Assembly (NCBI RefSeq): GCF_051400755.1
Contig: NZ_JBLFFL010000001.1
Span: forward strand, 1,116,001-1,180,000
Reading direction: 5' to 3'
Length of the DNA: 64,000 nt
Source of the DNA: Parapedobacter sp051400755
Lineage (GTDB): Bacteria > Bacteroidota > Bacteroidia > Sphingobacteriales > Sphingobacteriaceae
Made by a program: the position numbers and the translations under genes. Position 1 is the stretch's first letter, and the number at the start of each line of letters is the position of its first letter. Below the pieces are notes generated by a model. It saw nothing but the letters and a program-made list of their open reading frames with translations, made no database searches and was not told where the DNA came from. Below, piece after piece: positions 24,216-34,536 of the stretch.

Positions 24216-27200
24216 ATGGAGCTTTTCCTTACCCAAATGAAAAGGGGCCTCTTCCCTATTTTTCTGCTATTTACATGGCTCATCGCCTTGCCGGGTTTCG
24301 CCCAAACGAATCTCCGCGTCCAGGGGACGGTGACCGATGCCAGCAACGGGGAGCCGCTGCTGGGCGTGTCGGTGTCTCAAAAGGGGACACCCAATGGTAC
24401 GACAACGGACGACAATGGCCGTTTTGTGCTGAACAATGTGCCCGAAGGGGCCATCATTGCGATCTCATTTGTGGGCTATGATCCGGTTGAATTGCCGGCA
24501 AGCAACAGTCCGCTAAATGCGCAGCTCTCACCTTCGGTCAATATGCTCGAAGATGTGGTCGTCATCGGCTACGGTTCGGTAAAACGGAAGGACGTCACCA
24601 CGGCGATTTCAAGCGTATCGATGGACGACCTGAATGAGCGCCCCATTGTATCGGCTACGCAGGCCATACAGGGACGGGCCGCCGGGGTCGCCGTTATCCA
24701 GCCGAACGGGGCGCCGGGCGGCGAGACATCCATCCGCATACGGGGCACTACCTCCTTCAATGGCAGCAACGACCCGCTTTATGTCGTAGACGGGGTGCCG
24801 GTAGACAACATCAACTTCCTCTCGCCGCAGGACATCGCCGACATGCAGATCCTGAAGGATGCCTCTTCGGCGGCCATCTACGGCTCACGGGCGGCAAACG
24901 GGGTCGTACTCATCACCACCAAGACCGGTAAAACCGGCGATGCGCGCATCGCCGTAAATGCACAGGTCACCCAAAACTACGTCGCCAACTCCATTACGCC
25001 GCTCAATACCGCACAGTATGCGGAACTGATGGACGAGATCGGCATAATCAATTTGCCGGACGGATTGACCGACCAGACCGATTGGTTTGAAGAAACCTAT
25101 CAGCCGGGTCAGATCCAAAACTATCAGGTATCCATCTCTGACGGTACGGAAAAGCTGAAATATTACCTTTCAGGAGGCGTATTGGACGAACAGGGCACAC
25201 TGGATGCCGCTTTTTATAAACGGTATAATTTCAGGGCCAACATTGACAACCAAGTGCGGAAGTGGCTGAACGTAAACGCCAACGTGACGTACTCCGATTA
25301 TTCCAGCAATGGGGTCAATACCGGCAACGGGGCCAACCGAGGTGGCGTGGTCCTCGCGGTAGTCAACACGCCGCCCTTTGCACCCATATGGGACCCGGAA
25401 AATCCCGGACAGTACAACACCAACTTCTATGGGGTCAACATTACCAGTCCCCTGGAAAACCTGGCCCGCAGTAAGGACAACCGCAACCGGGAAAACCGGC
25501 TGATCGCTTCTGGCCATGCGTTGATCACCTTCCTGCCGGATCTCACGCTGAAGTCTTCGTTTACCCTGGACCGCCGGAATGCGGTAAATACCTCCTTCCT
25601 TGATCCCTATACCACCTCTTGGGGTCGCAATCAGTTTGGTGAGGGCTCGGATAACCGCAATATGAACACCGTGCTGACCTGGGATAACGTGGCCAACTAC
25701 ACCAAATCGTTTGACAAACATAATCTGGACATCATGGCCGGTTCATCATGGACGCAGTCGGAGTACACGAACAACTGGATAAACGGTTCGCATTACCGGA
25801 ACGGCCTGATACAAACCCTCAATGCGGCCAACCGCATTGCATGGGACAATACGGGCAGCGGAGGCTCCGAATGGGCCATCATGTCCTTCTTCGGACGTGT
25901 CTCGTATAACTTTGACAGCAAGTACCTCATCACGGCCAACCTCCGTTCGGACGGTTCGTCCAAGCTGCATCCCGACCATCGCTGGGGTCTCTTCCCTTCG
26001 GCTTCAGCGGCTTGGCGGCTTTCGGCAGAGCCGTTCTTAGCGGATGTGGCTTGGCTCGACGACCTGAAGATCCGTGCAGGATGGGGACAAACCGGCAACC
26101 AATCCGGCGTGGGCGACTACGCATACCTGCAACGGTACAACATCACCCGCCTTCCCTGGTTTGAAGAGCAATATACCAATGCGGTGCCTTCCATTTCCCC
26201 TGCCAATTTGCGTACACGCGACCTCACGTGGGAGACCACTACACAGACGGGCTTCGGTATCGATTTCACGGCATTCCGCAGCCGGTTGACCGTCAACCTC
26301 GACTACTATTACAAGAAAACGACGGACATGTTGATGAATGTGACAGTACCGGCAGGAGGGGGCAGCTCTACGACCATCATCCGCAATGAAGGCGAGATGA
26401 GCAACCGGGGCTTCGAAGTTGCCGTAAACAGCCGCAACTTTACGGGAGATTTTAGCTGGGATACGGACTTTAATATCTCATTCAACCGGAACCGTTTCGA
26501 TGATGTGGCCCTCACGGAATTTTATTCGACCGCGCCCACTAGCGATGTGATCAGCGATCATGTGGTCCGCAATGTTCCCGGAAGGGCCCTCAGTGGCTTC
26601 TATGGCTACGTCAGCGATGGTGTGGACCCGGAAACGGGACAACTTATTTATCGCGACCTCAACCAAGATGGAAAAGTGTCGCCTACGGACCGCTCATACA
26701 TCGGCGACCCGAACCCCGACTTTACGTTCGGACTGACCAATACGTTTTCGTGGAAAAACTTCAACCTGAGTGTATTTCTCCAAGGGTCTTATGGCAATGA
26801 CATCTTCAATGCCTCGCGCATCGAAACCGAAGGCATGTATGATGGCAAGAATCAATCGACGCGGGTGCTCGACCGCTGGCGTATACCCGGCCAGATCACA
26901 GACGTGCCCCGGGCGAACTTCGACCTGCGCAACTCCTCGTATTTTGTAGAGGACGGCAGCTACCTGCGCGTGAAAAACGTTTCTTTAGGATATAACGTAC
27001 GGTCAAATGCCCTCACGCGTTTGGGCATCACCCGGGTGCAGCCGTATATCTCGGCCACCAACCTGCTCACGTGGACCAACTATTCGGGTATGGACCCTGA
27101 GGTAAACCAATGGGGCAATAGCGGTGCGGTGCAAGGCATCGACTGGGGCACTTATCCGCAAAGCCGGTCGTTTGTAGTGGGCATCAATGTTGAATTTTAA
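24216..27200 (+). CDS. SusC/RagA-family TonB-linked glycan importer (GH30 locus)
   Basis: A 994-residue outer-membrane transporter that pairs with SusD to take up oligosaccharides. The signal peptide ends GFAQ; an ATG at 24237 (MKRGLFPIF) gives a more compact signal peptide and may be the true start. CarboxypepD_reg-like domain at about 35-110, then the SusC signature DVVVIGYGSVKRKDVT, plug region with IRIRGTTSF and DPLYVVDGVPVDN, LKDASSAAIYGSRAANGVVLITTK, then the barrel ending in NVEF. Followed 11 bases later by its susD. Confidence 0.96.
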   Translation: MELFLTQMKRGLFPIFLLFTWLIALPGFAQTNLRVQGTVTDASNGEPLLGVSVSQKGTPNGTTTDDNGRFVLNNVPEGAIIAISFVGYDPVELPASNSPLNAQLSPSVNMLEDVVVIGYGSVKRKDVTTAISSVSMDDLNERPIVSATQAIQGRAAGVAVIQPNGAPGGETSIRIRGTTSFNGSNDPLYVVDGVPVDNINFLSPQDIADMQILKDASSAAIYGSRAANGVVLITTKTGKTGDARIAVNAQVTQNYVANSITPLNTAQYAELMDEIGIINLPDGLTDQTDWFEETYQPGQIQNYQVSISDGTEKLKYYLSGGVLDEQGTLDAAFYKRYNFRANIDNQVRKWLNVNANVTYSDYSSNGVNTGNGANRGGVVLAVVNTPPFAPIWDPENPGQYNTNFYGVNITSPLENLARSKDNRNRENRLIASGHALITFLPDLTLKSSFTLDRRNAVNTSFLDPYTTSWGRNQFGEGSDNRNMNTVLTWDNVANYTKSFDKHNLDIMAGSSWTQSEYTNNWINGSHYRNGLIQTLNAANRIAWDNTGSGGSEWAIMSFFGRVSYNFDSKYLITANLRSDGSSKLHPDHRWGLFPSASAAWRLSAEPFLADVAWLDDLKIRAGWGQTGNQSGVGDYAYLQRYNITRLPWFEEQYTNAVPSISPANLRTRDLTWETTTQTGFGIDFTAFRSRLTVNLDYYYKKTTDMLMNVTVPAGGGSSTTIIRNEGEMSNRGFEVAVNSRNFTGDFSWDTDFNISFNRNRFDDVALTEFYSTAPTSDVISDHVVRNVPGRALSGFYGYVSDGVDPETGQLIYRDLNQDGKVSPTDRSYIGDPNPDFTFGLTNTFSWKNFNLSVFLQGSYGNDIFNASRIETEGMYDGKNQSTRVLDRWRIPGQITDVPRANFDLRNSSYFVEDGSYLRVKNVSLGYNVRSNALTRLGITRVQPYISATNLLTWTNYSGMDPEVNQWGNSGAVQGIDWGTYPQSRSFVVGINVEF

Positions 27201-27211
27201 TCCTGAAAGCC

Positions 27212-28723
27212 ATGAAAATAAATCTTAATATTCCGATGATCTTCTGCATGGCGGCGCTGGTATCGTCGTGCTCCCTGATCACCGAACCTGTGGACACCTA
27301 TTCGGATGTCACCGAGGGCGCTAACAATGCTGGTCAAGAGGTGGTTTTTAAAGACAAGGCCGCCGTTGAAAGCCATATGCAGACCATTTACCGCCAATTG
27401 AACGATCGGCAGGAACACTGGTACCTCGACCTGCTGCTGATCGCCGAGAGCCATGCAGACAATGCCTACGGTGGCACCACGGGCGCTGAAGTGATCCCCT
27501 TTGAAAACAACGCGTTGGATGCCTCCAACTCGGTATTGTCGCGCGACTGGACACGGTACCTGGAGGATGTGGCACGGGCCAACCGGCTGCTGGTCAACAT
27601 CGATAGCGTACAGGATGCTTCCTTGACCGATACCGAGCGTCTGAGGTACAAAGCGGAGGCCAAGATCTTCCGGGCGCTCGTCTACTTCGACATGGTGCGT
27701 ATATGGGGCGATGTGCCCCTGATCACCACGGAAGCGCCCGACATTACGGCGGAAAACATCGAAGACGTCTACGACCTCTACTTCCCAGCACAGTCGCCCG
27801 AAGTAGATGTTTACCGCCAAATCGAAAGAGACCTGTTGGAGGCCCTGCCGGATGCACCGGATGTAAGCCCATCAAACAAGACCTTGCTAAGCAAGTCCGT
27901 TGCCCGGGCCATGCTCGCAAAAGTGTATGCGGAAAAACCGATACGGGACTACACGAAGGTGGTCCAGTATGCAGACGAACTGGCTGCCGATGGCTTTGAC
28001 CTGGTGGCCGACCTGAGCGATCTCTTTGGCACCAATGCGGCCAACTCCGATACCAAAATGCGCAATACAGTAGAATCCATCTTGGAAGCCCAATTTTTCC
28101 CGGGAAGCGGCAACTGGGTCACCTGGATGTTTGGCCGCGACCTATCCAACTATAACAACAGCTTTACCTGGGCTAAATGGGTGACCCCCTCGCGTGACCT
28201 CATCCGCGCATACCAACAGGAGGGCGATCAAAAGCGCTATGAACAGGCCATCGTGTACTATGAAACCAGTTGGAGCAATTATTACCCGGCAGACAATTAC
28301 GCGTTTATGTACAAGATCCGCTCGGCCCATAACAGCATCATCAAATTGCGCTATGCTGACATCCTGCTGCTGAAAGCCGAGGCGCTCGTGGTAAACAACG
28401 ACCTGGAAGGAGCTGCAACGATCATCGACCGTATCCGCCAGCGGGCTGGACTGGGCCGCTTGCCCAGCGCGGTGCGCAGCAATCAAACCGCGATGCTGGA
28501 TGCCCTCCTGAAAGAACGGCGGCTGGAACTGGCCTTCGAAGGGCAGCGCTGGTTTGACCTGGTGCGACTGGATAAAGTAGCGCCTGTGATGAATGCCGTC
28601 TACGCCAACGATGAAGGCCGGCTGTCACAGGTCTATCCGTTTAATGAGACTTCTCACCGCTTGCCCATCCCGCAAAGCGCCATCGATCAAAATCCCAAAC
28701 TGGTGCAGAACCCCGGTTATTAA
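27212..28723 (+). CDS. SusD/RagB-family surface glycan-binding lipoprotein (GH30 locus)
   Basis: A 503-residue lipoprotein (signal MKINLNIPMIFCMAALVSSC, lipidated Cys20) of the SusD family, which lids the SusC barrel and captures the glycan. TPR-like helices are visible in YKAEAKIFRALVYFDMVRIWGDVPL, and the family C-terminal signature RRLELAFEGQRWFDLVRL is clear, followed by the closing LPIPQSAIDQNP. Operon position directly after susC. Confidence 0.96.
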   Translation: MKINLNIPMIFCMAALVSSCSLITEPVDTYSDVTEGANNAGQEVVFKDKAAVESHMQTIYRQLNDRQEHWYLDLLLIAESHADNAYGGTTGAEVIPFENNALDASNSVLSRDWTRYLEDVARANRLLVNIDSVQDASLTDTERLRYKAEAKIFRALVYFDMVRIWGDVPLITTEAPDITAENIEDVYDLYFPAQSPEVDVYRQIERDLLEALPDAPDVSPSNKTLLSKSVARAMLAKVYAEKPIRDYTKVVQYADELAADGFDLVADLSDLFGTNAANSDTKMRNTVESILEAQFFPGSGNWVTWMFGRDLSNYNNSFTWAKWVTPSRDLIRAYQQEGDQKRYEQAIVYYETSWSNYYPADNYAFMYKIRSAHNSIIKLRYADILLLKAEALVVNNDLEGAATIIDRIRQRAGLGRLPSAVRSNQTAMLDALLKERRLELAFEGQRWFDLVRLDKVAPVMNAVYANDEGRLSQVYPFNETSHRLPIPQSAIDQNPKLVQNPGY

Positions 28724-28740
28724 CATTACATAGGCTTATT

Positions 28741-30234
28741 ATGAACAGATCCTTTTTTCATCATATCGCGAAGCTCTTGCTGGTCGGCTTTCTTTTCGCC
28801 ACCTGCAGCTCGAACAACGATGCCACGCCCGAACCAGAGCCACCGCCACCGGTCACGGAGGGCGACGTGGAAGTGCTGGTCACCACCGCCAACCTTTCGC
28901 AAGACCTGGCCTGGCAGGCAGTGGATTTCGGCGAGTCATCCAACATGTCGCCCACCACGATCCGGCTGAACCGCCAGCAGCGGTACCAGACCATGGATGG
29001 CTTCGGCGCAGCCATCACGGGCTCAACCAGCTACAACCTGATGCAGATGACGCCGGACGACCGCGCCAAGTTCCTCAAAGAAACCTTCTCCGAAACCGAG
29101 GGTTATGGCCATAGTTACATTCGCATAGCCATTGGATGCTCTGATTTTTCATTGAGCGAATACACCTTGTGCGATGCCCCGGGCATCGAAAATTTTGCCT
29201 TGCAAAGCGAGGAGCTGGAATACGTCATACCCGTACTGAAGGAAATACTGGCCATCAACCCATCGATCAAGATCCTCGGATCGCCGTGGACCCCTCCGCG
29301 GTGGATGAAGGTAAACAACCTGACCGATCTGCAGCCGCACAACGCCTGGACCAGTGGCCAGCTCAACCCGGCGCACTACCAGAATTATGGCACTTATTTC
29401 GTCAAATGGATACAAGCCATGGAAGCCCAGGGTATCCCCATCCACGCCATCACGCCGCAGAATGAGCCGCTCAACAGAGGCAACTCCGCTTCGCTCTTCA
29501 TGGGCTGGCAAGAGCAGCAAGCGTTTATCAAACAGGCGCTTGGTCCCAAGCTGCGGGACGCTGGACTTGACACCAAAATCTACGTCTTCGACCATAACTA
29601 TAACTACGACGACATGGCCGATCAGACAGACTATCCCGTCAAGGTGTATCAAGATGAGGAAGTAGCCTCCTACGTGGCCGGTGCCGCCTATCACAATTAT
29701 GGCGGCAACAGGCAGGAACTGCTGGACATCCAGCAGCAACGTCCGGACAAAGAGCTGATCTTTACCGAAACGTCTATCGGCACGTGGAACGACGGCCAAA
29801 ACCTGTCCGTGCGCCTCATGGAAGATATGCAGGAAGTCGCCCTAGGCACCGTGAACAACTGGTGCAAAGCCGTGATCGTGTGGAACCTCATGCTCGACAA
29901 CGACCGGGGACCGAACCGTGAGGGTGGCTGCCAGACCTGCTACGGTGCGGTAGACATCAGTAAGGCTGATTACCAAACCATCCAGCGCAATTCGCACTAC
30001 TACATCATCAGCCACCTGGCTGCCGTGGTGAAACCGGGGGCGACGCGCATCGGCACCAGCGGCTTTACGGCTGCCGGGCTGACCTATGCCGCATTCGAAA
30101 ACCCCGACGGCAGCCTGGCCGCTGTATTGCTCAATAACACCGCCGAAGCCAAGCGTATTACGCTGGATGACGGCACGAACCATTTTAGCTACGAAGTGCC
30201 TGCAAAGGCCGTAGTTTCTTATCGTTGGAAATAG
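28741..30234 (+). CDS. GH30 glycoside hydrolase lipoprotein, probable beta-1,6-glucanase
   Basis: A 497-residue enzyme of family GH30. A lipobox-like FATC is at Cys22. The fold is a TIM barrel plus a side beta-domain at the C-terminus (about 410-497). Acid/base Glu242 lies in TPQNEP and the nucleophile Glu343 in FTETSIG; the early GFGAAITGS and SPWTPPRWMK motifs are also GH30-like. GH30 includes glucosylceramidases, xylanases and beta-1,6-glucanases. Neighbouring SusCD and the surface glycan-binding protein match the known Bacteroides beta-1,6-glucan locus layout, so I favour an endo-beta-1,6-glucanase. There is no GH3 beta-glucosidase in the locus. Confidence 0.88.
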   Translation: MNRSFFHHIAKLLLVGFLFATCSSNNDATPEPEPPPPVTEGDVEVLVTTANLSQDLAWQAVDFGESSNMSPTTIRLNRQQRYQTMDGFGAAITGSTSYNLMQMTPDDRAKFLKETFSETEGYGHSYIRIAIGCSDFSLSEYTLCDAPGIENFALQSEELEYVIPVLKEILAINPSIKILGSPWTPPRWMKVNNLTDLQPHNAWTSGQLNPAHYQNYGTYFVKWIQAMEAQGIPIHAITPQNEPLNRGNSASLFMGWQEQQAFIKQALGPKLRDAGLDTKIYVFDHNYNYDDMADQTDYPVKVYQDEEVASYVAGAAYHNYGGNRQELLDIQQQRPDKELIFTETSIGTWNDGQNLSVRLMEDMQEVALGTVNNWCKAVIVWNLMLDNDRGPNREGGCQTCYGAVDISKADYQTIQRNSHYYIISHLAAVVKPGATRIGTSGFTAAGLTYAAFENPDGSLAAVLLNNTAEAKRITLDDGTNHFSYEVPAKAVVSYRWK

Positions 30235-30246
30235 CATTTCGAAAAC

Positions 30247-31575
30247 ATGAACAAACAGCTTATTAACCTACTGATCCTCGCAGGCCTCCTCGTAGGCGCC
30301 TGCAAAAAAGAGGAAACGAAAGCCCCGGGCAATCCGGTCATCGAATCGAAGACCGACTTTTCTGCTGCCCATTTTGGCGATAGCCTGGCCTTCACCGTCG
30401 GTGTGTCCGACGCCGATGTGCCCCTGTCAACCTTGAAGGCCCGCTTGTACTACAGCGACGAGCTGGTTTCGGAGACCGTCATCCGCACGAAAACCAATGG
30501 GGACTATACGGGTAAAATCTATGTGCCCTACTATGCCAACGTGCCCGACGGCACCGCTACGCTCAAGCTGGTGCTCCAAAACATCCACTTCACCAGTACT
30601 GAAATGGCGTACGAGCTTCCCCTGCAACGGCCGGATTATCCATACCTCACCTTGGTGGCCGACGAGACCGAATACCGCTTGGAACGCACGGACCTGTACA
30701 CCTATGCGGCCACCGGCACCTTCCCGGCGAAGGTCAATGGTTACATTAAAACGCCTGCCGTTGGCGAGGCTGGAAACGAACTGACCTTCGGTTGGGCAGA
30801 CAACGCCATCAAGGAGGGGAGTACCAACAGCATCCCGTTTTCCAATGCCTTTTCGGGAGAATACACGATTTCGTTCAATAGCCTGACCTATGAGGCGGCT
30901 CCGTTCATCATTGCCTATGCGATCAATCAAACGGTGATGGACCGGGTGGATGACAATACCTTCCGCGTAGACCTGGCGCTGAACCACGAGGAGGAGGTCA
31001 TCATCGATGGGTTTGACGACCTGGAGAGCTGGTGGATCGATCGGGATTATTTTGCGCAGGATGCCTCGGGTAAGCTGCTTTTCCAGCCGAAAACGGGCAA
31101 CTACCGCATTACGGCCGATTTCAACCACCAATACTTCATCGTGGAAACGCTCAACGGTGCGGACTTGGCCACGCTGCAAGCCGATGGCTCCGGGGCAGTC
31201 TGGATCATCGGCGAGGGCATCGGCAAACCTTCGGTAGCCACCAATGCGGTCGGCTGGACCACCGAGAAAGCGCTATGCATGGCTCCGGTCGCCGATAAGA
31301 TATACCAGATCACCGTGGTGGCAGGCACCACCGTGGCAGCAGATAACATCAACTTCAAGTTCTTCCACCAAAAAGGGTGGGGTGGCGAATTCAAGAATGA
31401 TGGCCTGAGTACCACCAGCGATGTCATCTTCGTGGGCGACGGTAGCAACGGCCGGGATCCCGGTAACCTCGGTATCGCCGAAGGGAAAACCCTAGAAGCC
31501 GGTGCGACCTACGTATTGACCCTCGATCTGACGGCCGGCAACGATCAGGCGGTGTTGAAGGTGGAAAAGAAATAA
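30247..31575 (+). CDS. Surface glycan-binding lipoprotein of the GH30 locus (DUF5121/DUF5125-like)
   Basis: A 442-residue lipoprotein (LLVGAC, Cys19, followed by acidic/basic residues typical of surface export, KKEET). Several beta-sandwich domains are expected; the C-terminal half (from about 245) contains ESWWIDRDYFA, RITADFNHQYFIVETL and INFKFFHQKGWGGEF, which resemble SusE/SusF-type starch-binding and the DUF5125/DUF5121 proteins. I am unsure of the exact Pfam names. By position (after susC, susD and GH30) it corresponds to the surface glycan-binding protein of beta-1,6-glucan loci. Last gene before a strong terminator. Confidence 0.75.
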   Translation: MNKQLINLLILAGLLVGACKKEETKAPGNPVIESKTDFSAAHFGDSLAFTVGVSDADVPLSTLKARLYYSDELVSETVIRTKTNGDYTGKIYVPYYANVPDGTATLKLVLQNIHFTSTEMAYELPLQRPDYPYLTLVADETEYRLERTDLYTYAATGTFPAKVNGYIKTPAVGEAGNELTFGWADNAIKEGSTNSIPFSNAFSGEYTISFNSLTYEAAPFIIAYAINQTVMDRVDDNTFRVDLALNHEEEVIIDGFDDLESWWIDRDYFAQDASGKLLFQPKTGNYRITADFNHQYFIVETLNGADLATLQADGSGAVWIIGEGIGKPSVATNAVGWTTEKALCMAPVADKIYQITVVAGTTVAADNINFKFFHQKGWGGEFKNDGLSTTSDVIFVGDGSNGRDPGNLGIAEGKTLEAGATYVLTLDLTAGNDQAVLKVEKK

Positions 31576-31598
31576 TTTCATTTTTTCCAACACGGTTC

Positions 31599-31637
31599 AC
31601 CCAAGGTAGCGTGGCACTACCTTGGGTTTTTTCTTTT
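31599..31637 (+). terminator. Strong intrinsic terminator ending the GH30 PUL
   Basis: ACCCAAGGTAG (31599-31609) pairs perfectly over 11 bp with CTACCTTGGGT (31617-31627) across a 7-base loop, then TTTTTCTTTT. It isolates the PUL from uvrA. Confidence 0.88.
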
Positions 31638-31648
31638 GCAGCCACCTG

Positions 31649-31678
31649 TTGCTACTAAAAAAATTATCCGTAATTTTG
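31649..31678 (+). promoter_or_regulatory. uvrA promoter
   Basis: TTG (31649-31651), a 19-base spacer and TAATTTTG (31671-31678) match the Bacteroidota consensus exactly, 40 bases before the ATG and just after the PUL terminator. Confidence 0.6.
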
Positions 31679-31718
31679 TGTTTTTCCGCTGGGTAGCACG
31701 CGGAATCGCAAATCCCAT

Positions 31719-34532
31719 ATGAACACAGCAATAGCAACGCCCGATCCCAAAACCCATATCATCATCAAAGGCGCACGCGTACACAACCTGAAGAATGTAG
31801 ACGTAGCCATCCCCAAAAACAAGCTCGTGGTCATCACGGGCATGTCGGGCTCCGGCAAATCGTCCCTCGCCTTCGATACCCTCTACGCCGAAGGCCAGCG
31901 CCGCTATGTCGAAAGCCTCTCGTCCTATGCGCGGCAGTTCATGGGCCGCATGAGCAAGCCGGAAGTAGACTACATCAAGGGCATCGCCCCGGCCATCGCT
32001 ATCGAACAGCGCGTCATCACCAGCAACCCGCGCTCCACGGTGGGCACTTCCACGGAAATCTACGATTACCTCAAGCTTCTTTACGCCCGCATCGGCAAGA
32101 CGTATTCGCCGGTATCTGGAGCGGAAGTAAAGAAAGATACTGTTACTTCCGTCACGAACTTCATTACCGCACAGCCCCAAGGTACCGTCGCCACCGTAAG
32201 CGCCCCGCTGCACCCCAGCAATAACCGCAACCTCAAAGAGGAGTTGGCTGTGCTGCTGCAGAAAGGCTTCGTGCGGGTGGTTTATGACGGAACGATACAG
32301 AAAATCGAATCCCTGCTCCAAGACGACACCGTGGAGAATTGGACGGCTCAAGCCGGGGATCTGCTGATTGTTATCGACCGCATCGCCGTAGACGCGGAAG
32401 AAGATACCGCCAGCCGCATAGCCGACTCCGTACAAACCGCTTTCTTCGAAGGCAAGGGCGACTGCTATGTTGAAGAAAACGGCTTTGTCCATTCGTTTTC
32501 CGACCGCTTTGAATGGGATGGTATCTTATTTGAGGAGCCCACCCCTAATTTTTTCAGCTTCAACAATCCCTATGGCGCCTGTAAGCGCTGCGAAGGGTAT
32601 GGCCGCATTATCGGCATCGACCCCGATTTGGTCGTTCCGGACAAAAGCCGCTCGGTATACGATGGGGCTATCGCCCCTTGGCGGGGCGAAAAAATGGGCG
32701 AATGGCTGCAACGGCTGATCCGCACCTCCGGTAAATTCGATTTTCCCATCCATCGCCCTTACCGCGACCTCACGGATGCGCAGAAGGAGTTGTTGTGGAC
32801 CGGTAACCGGCATTTCGAGGGACTGAACCGGTTCTTCGAAGAGCTTGAAGAGCAGACGTACAAAATCCAATACCGGGTCATGCTCTCCCGCTATCGCGGC
32901 AAAACGGACTGCCCCGAGTGTAAAGGCACTCGTCTGCGCAAGGATGCCACGTATGTAAAAATTAATGGCAAGTCCATTTCCGATGTGGTGCTGATGCCAC
33001 TGGATGTTGCGCTTGACTTCTTTCAGCGCCTCGAACTCTCCGAAAACGACGCAAAAATCGCGCAGCGCCTGCTCACCGAGATCGCCAGCCGCTTGCAGTT
33101 CCTCACGGATGTGGGGTTGAGCTACCTCACGCTGAATCGTCTGTCAAACACCCTCTCCGGCGGCGAATCCCAGCGCATCAACCTGGCGACTTCCCTCGGC
33201 AGTTCGCTGGTCGGCTCCATCTATGTGCTCGATGAACCCAGCATCGGCCTGCATCCCCGCGACACCCAGCGCCTCATCGGGGTGCTCAAGTCGCTGCGCA
33301 ATGTGGGCAACACGGTGCTCGTCGTGGAGCATGAGCAGGAAATGATGCAAGCTGCAGATTACCTCATTGATATCGGGCCCGAAGCAGGGATCAATGGGGG
33401 TCGCCTCATCTTCAACGGCACCTATGACGAAATCCTGCAAGCCCCCGATAGTCTCACCGGCCGGTACCTCAGCGGCAAGGAGCGTATCCCGGTGCCCGCA
33501 AGCCGCCGCAAGTGGCATGACGCCATCTTGGTCAAAGGCGCGCGCGAGAACAACCTGAAAGGGATTGACGTGCGTTTCCCACTCAATGTATTTACCGTTG
33601 TCACGGGTGTGTCCGGCTCGGGCAAGACCTCCCTGGTGAAACGCATCTTATACCCCGCCCTGCAAAAAGCCCTCGGCAACTATTCCGGCGAACAAACCGG
33701 CGCGTATGATGGTATCGACGGCGATATCCGCCGGGTGGAACAAGTGGAGCTGGTGGACCAAAATCCCATCGGCCGGTCATCGCGCTCCAACCCGGTGACT
33801 TATGTGAAGGCGTGGGATGAGATCCGCGCCCTGTACAGTTCCCAATCCACCGCCAAAGCCGCGGGACTGAAGCCCGCTGCATTTTCTTTCAATGTAGAAG
33901 GCGGACGGTGCGATGTGTGCCAGGGTGAGGGCGAGGTGAAGATCGAGATGCAGTTTATGGCCGACATCATACTTCCCTGCGAGGCCTGTGGTGGCAAGCG
34001 CTTCAAGCAGCATGTGCTTGACATCACCTGGAAGGAAAAAAACGTCTCCGATATCCTCGACCTGAGCGTAGATGAAGCGTTGGAATTCTTTGCCGACCAA
34101 TCCAAGATATTGGCCAAGCTGCAGCCCCTTGCAGATGTGGGGCTGGGTTATGTCAAACTGGGCCAGTCCTCCAGCACCTTATCCGGCGGCGAAGCGCAGC
34201 GGATCAAGCTGGCCTCGTTCCTCATCAAGGGCAACAACAGCAAAAATACCCTGTTCATCTTTGACGAACCCACCACGGGCCTGCACTTCCACGACATCAA
34301 GAAGCTGCTGAAGTCATTCGATGCACTCATCGCCCAAGGCAACAGCATCCTGGTCATCGAGCACAACATGGACATGATCAAAAGCGCGGACTGGATCATC
34401 GACATCGGACCCGAAGGCGGCGAAAAGGGAGGCGAGCTCGTGTTCGAAGGTACTCCGGAAGAGATGGTCAGCACATCGGACAGCTATACCGCGCAGTTTT
34501 TGAAGGGGTATTTAAAAGGAAGTAAAGCCTGA
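31719..34532 (+). CDS. uvrA: UvrABC excinuclease subunit A
   Basis: A 937-residue DNA damage sensor of nucleotide excision repair. Two ABC ATPase units: Walker A GMSGSGKSSLAF and GVSGSGKTSLVK, signatures LSGGESQRINLA and LSGGEAQRIKLA, Walker B YVLDEPSIGLHPRD and FIFDEPTTGLHFHD. Zinc sites: CKRC paired with CPEC in the first half, and CDVC with CEAC in the second. Length is normal. No SOS-type operator was recognised upstream. The rhuM-like gene begins 4 bases after the stop and may share its transcript. Confidence 0.97.
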   Translation: MNTAIATPDPKTHIIIKGARVHNLKNVDVAIPKNKLVVITGMSGSGKSSLAFDTLYAEGQRRYVESLSSYARQFMGRMSKPEVDYIKGIAPAIAIEQRVITSNPRSTVGTSTEIYDYLKLLYARIGKTYSPVSGAEVKKDTVTSVTNFITAQPQGTVATVSAPLHPSNNRNLKEELAVLLQKGFVRVVYDGTIQKIESLLQDDTVENWTAQAGDLLIVIDRIAVDAEEDTASRIADSVQTAFFEGKGDCYVEENGFVHSFSDRFEWDGILFEEPTPNFFSFNNPYGACKRCEGYGRIIGIDPDLVVPDKSRSVYDGAIAPWRGEKMGEWLQRLIRTSGKFDFPIHRPYRDLTDAQKELLWTGNRHFEGLNRFFEELEEQTYKIQYRVMLSRYRGKTDCPECKGTRLRKDATYVKINGKSISDVVLMPLDVALDFFQRLELSENDAKIAQRLLTEIASRLQFLTDVGLSYLTLNRLSNTLSGGESQRINLATSLGSSLVGSIYVLDEPSIGLHPRDTQRLIGVLKSLRNVGNTVLVVEHEQEMMQAADYLIDIGPEAGINGGRLIFNGTYDEILQAPDSLTGRYLSGKERIPVPASRRKWHDAILVKGARENNLKGIDVRFPLNVFTVVTGVSGSGKTSLVKRILYPALQKALGNYSGEQTGAYDGIDGDIRRVEQVELVDQNPIGRSSRSNPVTYVKAWDEIRALYSSQSTAKAAGLKPAAFSFNVEGGRCDVCQGEGEVKIEMQFMADIILPCEACGGKRFKQHVLDITWKEKNVSDILDLSVDEALEFFADQSKILAKLQPLADVGLGYVKLGQSSSTLSGGEAQRIKLASFLIKGNNSKNTLFIFDEPTTGLHFHDIKKLLKSFDALIAQGNSILVIEHNMDMIKSADWIIDIGPEGGEKGGELVFEGTPEEMVSTSDSYTAQFLKGYLKGSKA

Positions 34533-34536
34533 TATC

